A DNA stretch of 62,553 nucleotides, taken from positions 1 to 62,553 of the forward strand of contig JAQWFV010000003.1 of NCBI GenBank assembly GCA_029238555.1. The letters are read 5' to 3'. The notes under the pieces are model-generated. The model ran no database searches and had not been told where the DNA came from. It saw nothing but the letters and a program-made list of their open reading frames with translations. Of the stretch, positions 8,420-17,788 are shown piece after piece; position 1 is the first letter of the stretch, and every line of letters begins with the position of its first letter. The translations under genes and the position numbers were made by a program. The DNA comes from Flavobacteriaceae bacterium. GTDB lineage: Bacteria; Bacteroidota; Bacteroidia; Flavobacteriales; Flavobacteriaceae.

Positions 8420-9514
8420 ATGAAAGCAGGTATTGTTGGCCTTCCTAATGTAGGAAAATCTACCCTTTTTAATTGTCTCTCAAACGCTAAAGCGCAGAGT
8501 GCTAATTTCCCTTTTTGTACTATTGAACCCAATATAGGGGTAGTCAATGTGCCAGATCCAAGACTAGAGAAATTAGAATCTTTGGTGGATCCAGAGCGTG
8601 TTATTCCAGCGACTGTTGAAATAGTAGATATTGCTGGGCTGGTTAAAGGAGCTAGTAAAGGAGAAGGTTTGGGAAATCAATTCCTTGGAAATATTAGAGA
8701 GACAGACGCACTTTTACATGTACTTCGTTGTTTTGACGACGACAATATTGTGCATGTAGACGGCCATGTAAATCCAATCAGAGACAAAGAAACCATAGAT
8801 ATGGAATTGCAGCTCAAAGATTTGGAAACTGTAGACAAAAAACTGGACAAAGTAAAACGTGCTGCCAAGACAGGCAATAAAGAAGCCCAGAAAGAAGAGG
8901 CTGTTTTATTAGCCCTTAAACAAGGTTTAGAGGCAGGTAAGTCCATTAGAGCGATTGAATGTTCTAAAGAAGATAGGGAAGCTTTTGTAAAACCACTACA
9001 ATTTATTACAGACAAACCAGTGATGTATGTGTGTAATGTGTCTGAGGACGCTGCAGTTAGTGGCAATGAATATGTAACCAAAGTAAAAGAAGCTGTGGCA
9101 GATGAAAATGCCGAAGTGATTTTTTTAGCGGTTGGAACAGAGGCAGATATTACCGAGTTAGAAAGCTACGAAGAGCGTCAAATGTTTTTGGAAGATATGG
9201 GCTTAGATGAGCCTGGATCTGCAAAACTCATTAGAGGCGCCTATAAATTATTAAACTTAGAGACTTATTTCACTGCAGGCGTTAAGGAAGTAAGGGCTTG
9301 GACCATTCCTGTGGGTGCTTCCGCACCACAAGCAGCAGGCGTTATTCATACAGATTTTGAAAAAGGTTTTATTAGGGCAGAAGTTATTTCTTATGCAGAT
9401 TACGAATCCTATGGCAGTGAGGCCAAAGTAAAAGAAGCAGGGAAAATGCGTGTAGAAGGCAAAGAATATATTGTGCAAGATGGAGACGTCATGCATTTTA
9501 GATTTAATGTGTAG
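8420..9514 (+). CDS. ychF: Ribosome-binding ATPase YchF/OLA1
   Basis: A 364-residue Obg-related P-loop protein of standard length. Seen: G1 GLPNVGKST (7-15), G3 [20 protein letters not shown], and the non-canonical G4 NVSE in place of NKxD. That change is what gives this family its preference for ATP over GTP. The C-terminal TGS domain ends [13 protein letters not shown]. The protein binds the 50S/70S ribosome and is linked to translation and stress responses. It is a single gene closed by an intrinsic terminator. Confidence 0.97.
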   Translation: MKAGIVGLPNVGKSTLFNCLSNAKAQSANFPFCTIEPNIGVVNVPDPRLEKLESLVDPERVIPATVEIVDIAGLVKGASKGEGLGNQFLGNIRETDALLHVLRCFDDDNIVHVDGHVNPIRDKETIDMELQLKDLETVDKKLDKVKRAAKTGNKEAQKEEAVLLALKQGLEAGKSIRAIECSKEDREAFVKPLQFITDKPVMYVCNVSEDAAVSGNEYVTKVKEAVADENAEVIFLAVGTEADITELESYEERQMFLEDMGLDEPGSAKLIRGAYKLLNLETYFTAGVKEVRAWTIPVGASAPQAAGVIHTDFEKGFIRAEVISYADYESYGSEAKVKEAGKMRVEGKEYIVQDGDVMHFRFNV

Positions 9515-9537
9515 AACACAAAAGTACCTATCAACAA

Positions 9538-9589
9538 AAACCCAATCACTATTGTTAATTACTTTAGCCTGATTGGGTTTTATTTTTTT
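9538..9589 (+). terminator. Intrinsic terminator after ychF
   Basis: AAACCCAATCA (9538-9548) pairs perfectly with TGATTGGGTTT (9570-9580), an 11-bp stem with a 21-base loop, followed by TATTTTTTT. It lies between ychF and parE. Confidence 0.8.
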
Positions 9590-9632
9590 AAAGACCTCAC
9601 TATATTAGCTCCCTATCCCTTTGCTATAAATT

Positions 9633-11504
9633 ATGGAGCAACAAACGCAATATACAGAAGACAATATTCGTTCTTTAGACTGGAAGGAGCATATTCGTAT
9701 GCGTCCTGGTATGTATATTGGTAAGTTGGGAGATGGCTCTTCTGCAGACGACGGTATTTACATCCTTTTAAAAGAGGTTATAGATAACTGTATAGATGAA
9801 TTTGTCATGGGAGCCGGTAAAACCATTGAGATTTCCATTAAAGAAACTGAGGTTGCTGTAAGGGATTACGGAAGGGGTATTCCACTTGGAAAAGTGGTAG
9901 ATGTGGTTTCTAAGATGAATACTGGAGGTAAATATGACAGCAGGGCTTTTAAAAAATCTGTTGGACTTAATGGAGTAGGAACAAAAGCGGTGAACGCACT
10001 CTCCTCCATGTTTGAGGTTTCTTCCAGTAGGGATAATTTATTAAAGACCGCCACTTTTGAGGCTGGAAATTTAGTTTCAGAGGAGGGACCTTTGGAAACT
10101 TCTAAACGAAAGGGTACTAAAGTTCGTTTTATTCCAGATGCAGCCATATTTAAAAATTATAAATACAGGGCTGAGTATGTAATTCGCATGCTCAAAAACT
10201 ATGTTTACCTCAATCCTGGTTTAACGATTGTTTTTAATGGAGAAAAATATTTCTCCGAAAATGGGCTTAAGGACCTTTTGGAAGATAATAATGCTGCAGA
10301 AGACATGCTTTACCCAATTATTCACCTTAAAGGTCCAGATATTGAAGTGGCTATTACCCATAGTAAAACACAATACAGTGAAGAGTATCACTCCTTTGTG
10401 AATGGACAACACACTACTCAGGGGGGGACCCATCAAGCTGCTTTTAGAGAGGCTATTGCCCGAACGATTAAAGATTTTTACGGAAAGAACTACGAGGCAG
10501 CAGATATTAGAAAATCCATTATTTCTGCCATTTCTATAAAGGTCATGGAACCCGTATTTGAGAGTCAAACTAAGACCAAACTCGGTTCTACTGATATGGG
10601 TGGAGAAATGCCTACCGTAAGAACCTACATCAATGATTTTATTGGCCAATACTTAGATAATTTTTTACACAAAAATCCTCAGACTGCAGAGGCATTGCAA
10701 AGAAAGATTGTTCAAGCAGAAAGAGAACGAAAAGAGCTTTCTGGTATTAGAAAACTCGCTAGAGACCGTGCTAAGAAGAGTAACCTTCACAATAAAAAGC
10801 TACGAGACTGTAGGGTACATTTACCCGACACAAAAAACGATCGATGCTTGGAGAGTACCCTTTTTATTACTGAGGGAGATTCTGCTTCTGGATCTATCAC
10901 AAAGTCCAGAGATGTGAATACCCAAGCGGTATTTAGTCTAAGGGGGAAACCACTCAATTCCTATGGAATGAGTAAGAAGATTGTGTATGAAAATGAAGAG
11001 TTTAACTTACTGCAAGCGGCCCTAAACATTGAAGACTCCATGGAAGATTTGCGCTATAACAATATTGTTATTGCAACAGATGCAGATGTAGACGGCATGC
11101 ATATTAGATTGTTGTTAATTACCTTCTTTTTGCAATTTTTCCCTGAACTGATTAAAGACAATCATTTGTATATTCTTCAAACGCCACTGTTTAGAGTTAG
11201 AAATAAAAAAGAGACTTATTATTGCTATACGCCAGAAGAAAAAGAGGCTGCAATGTTAAAAGTTGGGGCTAAGCCAGAAATAACAAGATTTAAAGGGTTG
11301 GGAGAAATTTCACCTGATGAGTTTAAGCATTTTATCGGTCAAGATATTAGGCTTGAGCCTGTGATGTTAGACAAGAAGATGTCTATTGACCAGCTCCTCG
11401 AATTTTACATGGGAAAAAACACCCCAAAACGACAAGAATTTATCATAGACAACCTCAAGGTAGAGCTTGATGTTATCTCCGAAACAGCACCCATAAGCGA
11501 ATAA
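9633..11504 (+). CDS. parE: Type IIA topoisomerase subunit B (topoisomerase IV ParE)
   Basis: The ATPase subunit of 623 residues. It has a GHKL ATP-binding fold (RMRPGMYIG near 22-30, the GRGIP motif, the [14 protein letters not shown] lid), the transducer domain, and a TOPRIM domain with TEGDSASGS and [10 protein letters not shown] metal-binding motifs. The length lacks the large insert of many proteobacterial GyrB proteins. Paired with parC 3 bp downstream, it forms the A2B2 enzyme that decatenates daughter chromosomes. ParE rather than GyrB is inferred from the direct pairing with a ParC whose C-terminal half lacks a clear GyrA-box and from the size. Confidence 0.88.
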   Translation: MEQQTQYTEDNIRSLDWKEHIRMRPGMYIGKLGDGSSADDGIYILLKEVIDNCIDEFVMGAGKTIEISIKETEVAVRDYGRGIPLGKVVDVVSKMNTGGKYDSRAFKKSVGLNGVGTKAVNALSSMFEVSSSRDNLLKTATFEAGNLVSEEGPLETSKRKGTKVRFIPDAAIFKNYKYRAEYVIRMLKNYVYLNPGLTIVFNGEKYFSENGLKDLLEDNNAAEDMLYPIIHLKGPDIEVAITHSKTQYSEEYHSFVNGQHTTQGGTHQAAFREAIARTIKDFYGKNYEAADIRKSIISAISIKVMEPVFESQTKTKLGSTDMGGEMPTVRTYINDFIGQYLDNFLHKNPQTAEALQRKIVQAERERKELSGIRKLARDRAKKSNLHNKKLRDCRVHLPDTKNDRCLESTLFITEGDSASGSITKSRDVNTQAVFSLRGKPLNSYGMSKKIVYENEEFNLLQAALNIEDSMEDLRYNNIVIATDADVDGMHIRLLLITFFLQFFPELIKDNHLYILQTPLFRVRNKKETYYCYTPEEKEAAMLKVGAKPEITRFKGLGEISPDEFKHFIGQDIRLEPVMLDKKMSIDQLLEFYMGKNTPKRQEFIIDNLKVELDVISETAPISE

Positions 11505-11507
11505 TTT

Positions 11508-14201
11508 ATGGAAGAATTTGAGCAAGAAAACTTTCCTGATTCACAGGAGGAACTAAATACAGAAGAAACCCTTACTAAGGTTTCTGGTATGTATAAAGAT
11601 TGGTTTTTAGATTATGCATCCTATGTGATATTAGAACGTGCAGTGCCTGCTATTGAAGACGGTTTCAAACCTGTTCAAAGGAGGATTATGCATGCTTTAA
11701 AGGAATTAGATGACGGTAGGTACAACAAAGTAGCGAATGTTGTAGGACATAGTATGCAATACCACCCACATGGAGATGCTAGTATTGCTGACGCTATGGT
11801 GCAAATAGGTCAGAAAGACTTGTTAATTGACACCCAAGGTAACTGGGGGAATATATTGACAGGAGATAGTGCAGCAGCTTCTAGGTATATTGAAGCAAGG
11901 CTTTCTAAGTTTGCTTTGGCCGTGGTGTTTAGCCCTAAAATTACTGAGTGGCAGAGCTCTTATGACGGAAGGAGAAAAGAGCCTATAAATTTACCGGTGA
12001 AATTTCCTTTATTACTTGCGCAGGGAGGAGAGGGAATTGCCGTAGGATTGTCTACAAAGATTTTACCCCATAACTTTAATGAATTAATAGACGCCTCTAT
12101 TAAGCACCTTAAGGGCCAAAAATTTACTTTAGTCCCAGACTTTCCAACTGCTGGAGTGATTGACGTGAGTCAATACAATGACGGTTTAAGAGGAGGGAAG
12201 ATTAGAGTGAGGGCTAAAATTGGGCAAATTGACAAAAACACCTTGGTGATTACCGAAATTCCTTTTGGAACAAACACCTCTTCATTAATTGACTCTATTT
12301 TAAAAGCCAATGAGAAAGGGAAATTAAAAGTCAAGAAAATTGAAGATAATACCGCCGCTCAGGTGGAGATTTTAATCCATCTTCCTGCGGGTATTTCACC
12401 AGACAAAACCATAGATGCTCTATACGCTTTTTCGGCCTGTGAGTCTTCTATATCTCCTTTGGGCTGTATCATTGAAGACAATAAACCACTTTTCATTGGA
12501 GTGAGTGATATGTTAAGGCGTTCTACGGAAAGAACGGTGGCCTTATTAAAATCTGAATTAGAAATTCAATTAGAAGAGTTGGAAGCCCAGTGGCATTTCT
12601 CTTCTTTGGAACGCATATTTATTGAGAATAGAATTTATCGAGATATTGAAGAAGAAGAAAGCTGGGAAGGTGTAATTAGTGCTATTGACAAAGGATTAAA
12701 GCCTCATATAGCCCATCTAAAAAGAGCTATTACAACCGAAGATATTGCCCGTTTAACAGAAATTCGAATCAAAAGAATTTCTAAGTTTGATATTGATAAA
12801 GCGCAGCAGTACATTAGTAGTTTAGAAGATAAAATGGCCCAAATAAAACATCATTTGGCTCATTTGATAGACTTTGCGATTGACTACTTTAAAAACCTAA
12901 AAGAAACCTTTGGAAAAGGTAGGGAGCGCCTTTCTGAAATTAGAGTATTCGACGACATTGAAGCGACCAAAGTTGTGATGAGGAATACAAAGCTATATGT
13001 CAATAGGGCAGAGGGCTTTGTAGGGACTTCCTTGAAAAAGGAAGAGTATGTGACTGATTGCAGTGATATTGACGACGTGATTGTTTTTACAGCAGACGGG
13101 AATGTCATGATTACAAAAGTAGACAGCAAGACTTTTGTAGCTAAAAACATCCTTCACGTAGCCGTGTTTAAGAAAAAAGACAAACGCACCACCTATAATT
13201 TAGTCTACAAAGACGGTAAAAACGGCCCTAGTTACATTAAGAGATTTAATATAACAGGGGTTACTAGAGATAGAGCTTATGACCTAACTAATGGTAATTC
13301 TGGCTCTGAGGTGCTTTATTTTAGTGCCAATCCTAATGGAGAGGCAGAGATAATTACGGTTTTACTAAGACAGGTAGGCAGTATAAAGAAATTAAAATGG
13401 GATATTGATTTCTCTGATGTTTTAATCAAAGGAAGAAGCTCAAAGGGAAATCTTGTGTCTAAATACGCGGTGAAACGTATAGAACTTAAAGAAAAAGGTG
13501 TCTCTACCCTTAAGCCCAGGAATATATGGTTCGATGAGGTTGTTCAACGTCTTAATGTAGATGGTAGAGGCACTTTATTAGGTGCATTTAAAGGAGACGA
13601 CTTACTTTTAGTGATTACACAAAAAGGGGTGGTAAAAACCATGTCACCAGAACTTTCCCTTCACTTTGAAGAAGATATGATTGTTTTGGAAAAATGGATT
13701 CCATCTAAACCAATTTCTGCAATTTATTATGATGGAGAAAAGGACAAATACTTTGGAAAGCGTTTCTTAATTGAGCAATCTAATAGAGAAGACTTGTTTA
13801 TTACCGAACATGAGAATTCCTATTTAGAGATTGTGTCTACTGATTGGAGGCCTGTTTTTGAAATAGAGTTCAATAAGCCTAGGGGAAAAGAAGCCAAGCC
13901 TGCTGCGCAGATAAATATGGAGGAATTCATTGCTCCTAAAGGAATTAAAGCCTTAGGGAACCAGCTAAGTACCGAAAAAATTAAAAATTCAGCAGCGCTG
14001 GATCCACTACCATATGAGCCTGAAGGAGATCTTGAAGCAACAGACATGGAGGTAGAAAATCCTGAGGAAGTATCTGAAAACCCTGATGGGATGTCCAAAA
14101 ATTCTGAAGAAGTATCTGAAAATTCTGAGGAAGTATCTGAAAACACAAAGCCCTCTGCGTCTAGTGATGGAAAAGCAGGAAGCCAGCCAACATTGTTTTA
14201 A
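11508..14201 (+). CDS. parC: Type IIA topoisomerase subunit A (topoisomerase IV ParC)
   Basis: The DNA breakage-reunion subunit, 897 residues. The winged-helix region carries HPHGDASIADAMVQ (87-99) and the active-site tyrosine Tyr127 in AASRYIEARLSKFA. A coiled-coil tower and exit gate follow (about 330-460), then a divergent beta-pinwheel C-terminal domain. The last about 45 residues form an acidic low-complexity tail with heptad copies of EEVSEN(P/S/T). The position equal to E. coli GyrA Ser83 / ParC Ser80 is Ala91, and the acidic QRDR partner is Asp95. It is co-transcribed with parE and overlaps the stop of terC by 4 bp. Confidence 0.9.
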   Translation: MEEFEQENFPDSQEELNTEETLTKVSGMYKDWFLDYASYVILERAVPAIEDGFKPVQRRIMHALKELDDGRYNKVANVVGHSMQYHPHGDASIADAMVQIGQKDLLIDTQGNWGNILTGDSAAASRYIEARLSKFALAVVFSPKITEWQSSYDGRRKEPINLPVKFPLLLAQGGEGIAVGLSTKILPHNFNELIDASIKHLKGQKFTLVPDFPTAGVIDVSQYNDGLRGGKIRVRAKIGQIDKNTLVITEIPFGTNTSSLIDSILKANEKGKLKVKKIEDNTAAQVEILIHLPAGISPDKTIDALYAFSACESSISPLGCIIEDNKPLFIGVSDMLRRSTERTVALLKSELEIQLEELEAQWHFSSLERIFIENRIYRDIEEEESWEGVISAIDKGLKPHIAHLKRAITTEDIARLTEIRIKRISKFDIDKAQQYISSLEDKMAQIKHHLAHLIDFAIDYFKNLKETFGKGRERLSEIRVFDDIEATKVVMRNTKLYVNRAEGFVGTSLKKEEYVTDCSDIDDVIVFTADGNVMITKVDSKTFVAKNILHVAVFKKKDKRTTYNLVYKDGKNGPSYIKRFNITGVTRDRAYDLTNGNSGSEVLYFSANPNGEAEIITVLLRQVGSIKKLKWDIDFSDVLIKGRSSKGNLVSKYAVKRIELKEKGVSTLKPRNIWFDEVVQRLNVDGRGTLLGAFKGDDLLLVITQKGVVKTMSPELSLHFEEDMIVLEKWIPSKPISAIYYDGEKDKYFGKRFLIEQSNREDLFITEHENSYLEIVSTDWRPVFEIEFNKPRGKEAKPAAQINMEEFIAPKGIKALGNQLSTEKIKNSAALDPLPYEPEGDLEATDMEVENPEEVSENPDGMSKNSEEVSENSEEVSENTKPSASSDGKAGSQPTLF
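14064..14147 (+). repeat. In-frame tandem 21-bp repeat in the parC tail
   Basis: Four 21-bp units at 14064-14084, 14085-14105, 14106-14126 and 14127-14147 encode EEVSENP, DGMSKNS, EEVSENS and EEVSENT. Units 1, 3 and 4 are nearly identical in DNA; unit 2 has diverged. The preceding DMEVENP may be an older unit. Confidence 0.8.
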
Positions 14202-14983
14202 TGTTTCTTTCGAATATTCATATTTAAGAACTCTACCATGAGTGAAAAAGCTATGGAGAAATAAAGGTATCCTTTAGGGATGCTTCCAATGCTTTGATCA
14301 AACACAACTAAATGAGACAGGTGAGCCGCTTCAGTGGTTAGCATAAAACCTATCAAAATGAGAAACGATAGGCCTAATATTTGTATAGTAGGGTTTTTAT
14401 TGACAAAATCTCCTACTGGCTTTGCAAACATCATCATAATCAGCACAGAGATTATTACAGCTATGACCATAATCACTAGAGCGTCATTGGGATTGCTTGA
14501 AATCCCATTGGTCATTCCAATTGCGGTGAGTATAGAGTCAAAAGAAAAAACAATGTTAATGACTGTGATTTGAATAATAGCGGCTCTTAGAGATTTGGTC
14601 TGATTAGATGCTACCTGATTGGCATCATGTGACTTGTCTTCGATTTTTTCATGAATTTCTTTGGTGCTCTTGTACAGTAGAAACAATCCTCCAAGAAACA
14701 ATATGATTGCTTGCCCGCTAATGCTCCCTTGTACCCATTTAGTGTCTAATTGAAATAGGGGTTCATTTAGAGCCGTTAAAAGAGAAATACCCAATAGTAA
14801 TAGAATTCTAAGCACCATAGCGAGAACCAAACCTATGTTTGTTGCTTTTTTTCTATCTCCATCTGCGAGTTTTCCAGCAGCAATTGAAATGAAAATAATG
14901 TTGTCTATACCCAAAACAATCTCTAAAAAAGTAAGGGTTAATAGTGCGACCCAGGCGTCTGGACTTAATAGAATTTCAAACAT
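14198..14983 (-). CDS. TerC family integral membrane protein
   Basis: A 261-residue inner-membrane protein with about seven hydrophobic helices. The family signature acidic helices are present: FLEIVLGIDNIIFISI (residues 19-34) and NIVFSFDSILTAIGMTN (about 143-159). TerC relatives (YkoY/Alx-type) are linked to manganese export, often at the level of protecting exported metalloproteins; tellurite resistance is the historical name. Here it follows a small lipoprotein gene by 2 bp, so the pair is co-transcribed, and it converges with parC with a 4-bp overlap. Confidence 0.9.
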   Translation of the reverse strand: MFEILLSPDAWVALLTLTFLEIVLGIDNIIFISIAAGKLADGDRKKATNIGLVLAMVLRILLLLGISLLTALNEPLFQLDTKWVQGSISGQAIILFLGGLFLLYKSTKEIHEKIEDKSHDANQVASNQTKSLRAAIIQITVINIVFSFDSILTAIGMTNGISSNPNDALVIMVIAVIISVLIMMMFAKPVGDFVNKNPTIQILGLSFLILIGFMLTTEAAHLSHLVVFDQSIGSIPKGYLYFSIAFSLMVEFLNMNIRKKH

Positions 14984-14985
14984 GC

Positions 14986-15357
14986 TTAGTCAATTTTTAC
15001 GGCGGTTCCACGAGCTTTTTGAGCACTTCCAACTGTAGCATACTCAAAAGTGTAACCATTGTCAGATGTGGTCAGAATTTTTATTAACAGAGGTGTTTCT
15101 TCAGCGGCATTGACTGGATGAAGGTTTTTAAGAATATACTCACAATCGTTGACCCATTTAATGCTGCTACTGTCAATTTTCCCATTGAAGTTTTCAACTT
15201 CTAAGGTGTCGTTTCTAAAAAATGAGGTAGTTATTGTTTCATCATTAATAGTTGCAGTAAACTCAAAACGCCCCGTTTTAAAATCTTTGCAATTTCTTTG
15301 AGGTGGGTTGCAAGCTAATACTACAAACGCAAATAATAGGATATAGATATATTTCAT
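14986..15357 (-). CDS. Small lipoprotein upstream of terC
   Basis: A 123-residue protein with a lipoprotein signal (MKYIYILLFAFVVLAC; Cys16). The mature part, beginning NPPQRNCKDFKTGRFEF, has two more cysteines and looks like a small beta-barrel or sandwich (alternating hydrophobic strands, lipocalin-like in feel). I do not recognise a named function. It is the gene directly before terC, 2 bp apart, and may act with it in the periplasm. Its closeness to parEC reflects position only and is no evidence of a topoisomerase role. Confidence 0.65.
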   Translation of the reverse strand: MKYIYILLFAFVVLACNPPQRNCKDFKTGRFEFTATINDETITTSFFRNDTLEVENFNGKIDSSSIKWVNDCEYILKNLHPVNAAEETPLLIKILTTSDNGYTFEYATVGSAQKARGTAVKID

Positions 15358-15382
15358 GATATAAAAATAAGCACAAATGTCC

Positions 15383-15826
15383 TTAATCTAAGTTTTTATA
15401 AGATTTAAAATTTCCATTCTTATAGCAAATTATAACAGCCTCTATTTCATCTTGAGTATTGTTGTGAATAGAATGGAGCATTGGCTCTTTTAAGGGCTTA
15501 GGCATTTCTGTTGTTTTTTCATTGCTCAAGCGTTCACTTTCATTATTTCCTTCTGAACTAATTCCAAACTGGCTTTTAGACGCGTCAGATTCAGATAGGG
15601 CAGAAGGGAAGTTTCCCGTTCCATTGAGAAGCCAGTATAAATTCACCTCAGGAAATTTTCTGACAAGTTTTAAAACAAACTCGAGTGAAGGTTTATTCCT
15701 TCCAGATAATAAATGTGAAATACTAGACCTTTGCACCGCTATTTTATCTGCTAAAGAAGCGGCTGAAAGTTGGTAATGATCAATGATTATTTGTAATCTT
15801 TTTATAAAATCTTGACTGTTTATCAT
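15383..15826 (-). CDS. XRE-family helix-turn-helix transcriptional regulator
   Basis: A 147-residue DNA-binding protein. The N-terminal lambda-repressor-like HTH covers about residues 7-62, with the recognition helix in LADKIAVQRSSISHLLSGRNKPS. It is followed by the YWLLNGTGNFP end common in Flavobacteria regulators. The C-terminal half is polar and probably disordered, with a short conserved end (EIEAVIICYKNGNFKSY). It is divergent from an M14 peptidase gene across 266 bp containing four palindromic sites; it is the obvious candidate to bind them and to repress itself. It is followed by lipoprotein and terC genes 25 bp downstream. Confidence 0.85.
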   Translation of the reverse strand: MINSQDFIKRLQIIIDHYQLSAASLADKIAVQRSSISHLLSGRNKPSLEFVLKLVRKFPEVNLYWLLNGTGNFPSALSESDASKSQFGISSEGNNESERLSNEKTTEMPKPLKEPMLHSIHNNTQDEIEAVIICYKNGNFKSYKNLD

Positions 15827-15976
15827 TGTAACTTAAATATGTGAATATCGATTATTGTGATGCTGTATTCGGATCATTATGGTGAGAATTTTGCAACTTA
15901 AACTTTAATTAAACACAATTAAAATATTGAAATTAAGTGATTTACGTAATTTTAATAATGATTCAATTTTGATTGA

Positions 15977-16078
15977 TAACAAATGTAACCAAAACAGCTT
16001 TTATTTGGCCCAAATAACAATACAAATGTAAACAAAAAGTATTTACAATTGTAAAAGCTGTATTTGTTACATTTGTAA
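15977..16078. promoter_or_regulatory. Array of four palindromic operator-like sites (TTACAWWTGTAA)
   Basis: Sites: 15977-15988 (TAACAAATGTAA), 16020-16031 (ATACAAATGTAA), 16043-16054 (TTACAATTGTAA, perfect palindrome) and 16067-16078 (TTACATTTGTAA). Start-to-start distances are 43, 23 and 24 bp, close to whole helical turns. Each non-central site also contains a -7 element: sites 1 and 2 read TACATTTG on the minus strand toward the XRE gene, and site 4 reads it on the plus strand toward the M14 gene. Binding would therefore block sigma access directly. The rest of 15827-16092 is very AT-rich, with a lone TTACGTAA at 15942-15949. Confidence 0.65.
16068..16075 (+). promoter_or_regulatory. -7 promoter element of the cytosolic M14 peptidase, inside operator site 4
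   Basis: TACATTTG, an exact TAnnTTTG. The predicted transcript start is about 16081, some 12 bases before the TTG start codon at 16093. Confidence 0.5.
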
Positions 16079-16092
16079 TTAATAACTATATT

Positions 16093-17211
16093 TTGATAGA
16101 ATATCTTTCACACCTCAATTATAAAACTCATTCCATTAAAGGCCGCTATTTGCCATTGACAGATTTAAAACCAATCACAGATTACTGGGATAGTTTTTTT
16201 GTCAAAGATCTCAATGGAGAATCTGTCAATGGGACGCCTATTCCTGTTTATCGTTTTGGATCTGGAAATAAAAAGATTTTGATGTGGTCTCAGATGCACG
16301 GCAACGAATCTACCACTACTAAAGGTTTGGTAGATTTTATAAATTTTTTGAACACTTCTTCAGAAGCCTCTAGTCATATACTTGAGCAATGTACCCTTAT
16401 TGTGATACCAATTCTTAACCCAGATGGCGCATTTGCATATACAAGGTTTAATGAGAATCAAGTAGACTTAAATAGAGACTTTCAAGATTTTTCTCAACCA
16501 GAAAGTGTTTTTTTAAAGACTGTATTTGATTATATATCTCCTGATTTTTGTTTTAATCTCCATGATCAAAGAACTATTTTCAGTGTTGGATCACCAGCAA
16601 GGCCTGCAACCATGTCTTTTCTGGCGCCTTCTGCAGACAAGAATTGTTCTCTAACACCGTCTAGAGAAGTAGCGATGAAGCTCATAGCGGTCATGAATGA
16701 CACATTGAAACAAATGATTCCGAATCAAATAGGAAGGTTTGACGACGCTTTTAACAATCAATGCGTTGGTGATTATTTCCAAGAACTTGGTGTGCCAACA
16801 ATACTATTTGAAGCTGGCCATTATTCAGAGGATTATCAAAGAGAAGTTAGCAGAGCAATGGTTTTTCACGCCTTGTTTTCTGCGGTAAATGCTATTTCTA
16901 GTGAATCATATTTAAATTATACTATAGCTTCCTATTTTGGTATTCCAGAAAATCAGAAAGAATTTCTTGACCTTGGTGTTAAACACCCTCATTTAGTGAA
17001 TAAAAATATCCCTCATGACACTATGGTAGGTATTCAATACAAAGAGGTGTTAGAATCTAATAAAATTATTTTTGTACCAGAATTTTATGCACTTGATCAA
17101 GAAAATAAGTTCTCTTTTCATAAAATCATAGATTTAGCTATTATTAATTCTGATTTGCAAGCTACTGTTTTTCAAAATATTAAGGATATTGTGGCTGGTA
17201 TATGTGTCTAA
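16093..17211 (+). CDS. Cytosolic M14-family zinc carboxypeptidase-like enzyme
   Basis: A 372-residue protein of the M14 (carboxypeptidase A / succinylglutamate desuccinylase) fold, without a signal peptide. The zinc ligands are His69 and Glu72 in SQMHGNEST and His157 in FNLHDQR; the catalytic Glu is probably Glu240 in ILFEAGHY. LNPDGAFAYTRFN and VDLNRDF are also family hallmarks. The start is a TTG; no in-frame ATG occurs before the zinc motif, and the promoter and operator region ends just upstream. It is probably controlled by the divergent XRE regulator. An exported paralogue is encoded at 59680-61149. The substrate is unknown; a peptide or N-acyl amino acid is likely. Confidence 0.83.
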   Translation: MIEYLSHLNYKTHSIKGRYLPLTDLKPITDYWDSFFVKDLNGESVNGTPIPVYRFGSGNKKILMWSQMHGNESTTTKGLVDFINFLNTSSEASSHILEQCTLIVIPILNPDGAFAYTRFNENQVDLNRDFQDFSQPESVFLKTVFDYISPDFCFNLHDQRTIFSVGSPARPATMSFLAPSADKNCSLTPSREVAMKLIAVMNDTLKQMIPNQIGRFDDAFNNQCVGDYFQELGVPTILFEAGHYSEDYQREVSRAMVFHALFSAVNAISSESYLNYTIASYFGIPENQKEFLDLGVKHPHLVNKNIPHDTMVGIQYKEVLESNKIIFVPEFYALDQENKFSFHKIIDLAIINSDLQATVFQNIKDIVAGICV

Positions 17212-17255
17212 ATAGTTAAGAGTATTGCATTTTTATTAAAAAAATCTATATTTCA

Positions 17256-17286
17256 TTGAATTATATCTATTTCTGTATTATTTTTG
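17256..17286 (+). promoter_or_regulatory. Promoter of lrp
   Basis: TATTTTTG (17279-17286) fits TAnnTTTG, and a TTG at 17256-17258 lies 20 bp upstream as the -33 element. The ATG follows at 17309. This is one of the best-spaced promoters in the window. Confidence 0.65.
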
Positions 17287-17308
17287 CATTATCATTTAAG
17301 AACTACCA

Positions 17309-17788
17309 ATGAGCAAGATAAAGTTAGACGAAATAGACCACCAGATTCTAGATATGTTAATAGACAACACTAGAACACCATTTACAGATATTGCCAAAAA
17401 ACTGCTCATTTCTGCAGGTACTGTTCATGTTCGTGTAAAAAAGATGGAAGAAGGTGGTATTATTTTAGGGTCTTCACTTACAGTGGATTATGAGAAGTTA
17501 GGATATGCTTTCATTGCATATGTAGGAATCTTCTTGGAAAAAACACACCAGACTAAATTTGTTTTAGAGCGATTAAATCTCATTCCTAATGTTACTGTTG
17601 CTCATATTACTACAGGAAAATTCAATATCTTTTGTAAAATAAGAGCAAAAGATACCAAACATGCTAAAAACATCATTTTCAAAATAGATGATATTGATGG
17701 TATTAGTAGAACAGAAACTATGATTTCCTTGGAAGAGAGCATAAACGATAAAAAGCGTTTAATGCATACTATATTCAATGAATTGTAA
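17309..17788 (+). CDS. Lrp/AsnC family transcriptional regulator
   Basis: A 159-residue regulator of usual size. An N-terminal winged HTH (about 6-55: LDEIDHQILDMLIDNTRTPF, then the IAKKLLISAGTVHVRVKKME helix) is joined to a C-terminal RAM/ACT-like ligand domain (about 70-150). The family senses amino acids and forms octamers. It has its own promoter and overlaps the start of the DinB-like gene by one base (TAATG), so the two are translationally coupled. The targets cannot be read from this window. Strong similarity in layout to flavobacterial Lrp proteins supports a global or amino-acid role. Confidence 0.93.
   Translation: MSKIKLDEIDHQILDMLIDNTRTPFTDIAKKLLISAGTVHVRVKKMEEGGIILGSSLTVDYEKLGYAFIAYVGIFLEKTHQTKFVLERLNLIPNVTVAHITTGKFNIFCKIRAKDTKHAKNIIFKIDDIDGISRTETMISLEESINDKKRLMHTIFNEL

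Noticed and set aside
8677..9081. Minus-strand ORF of 134 codons inside ychF
   Set aside because: It is antisense to a fully conserved YchF protein, has no recognisable domain, and is a codon-pattern shadow.
9614..9626. TATCCCTTTG as a -7 element for parE
   Set aside because: The spacing between TA and TTTG is four bases, not two, so it does not fit TAnnTTTG.
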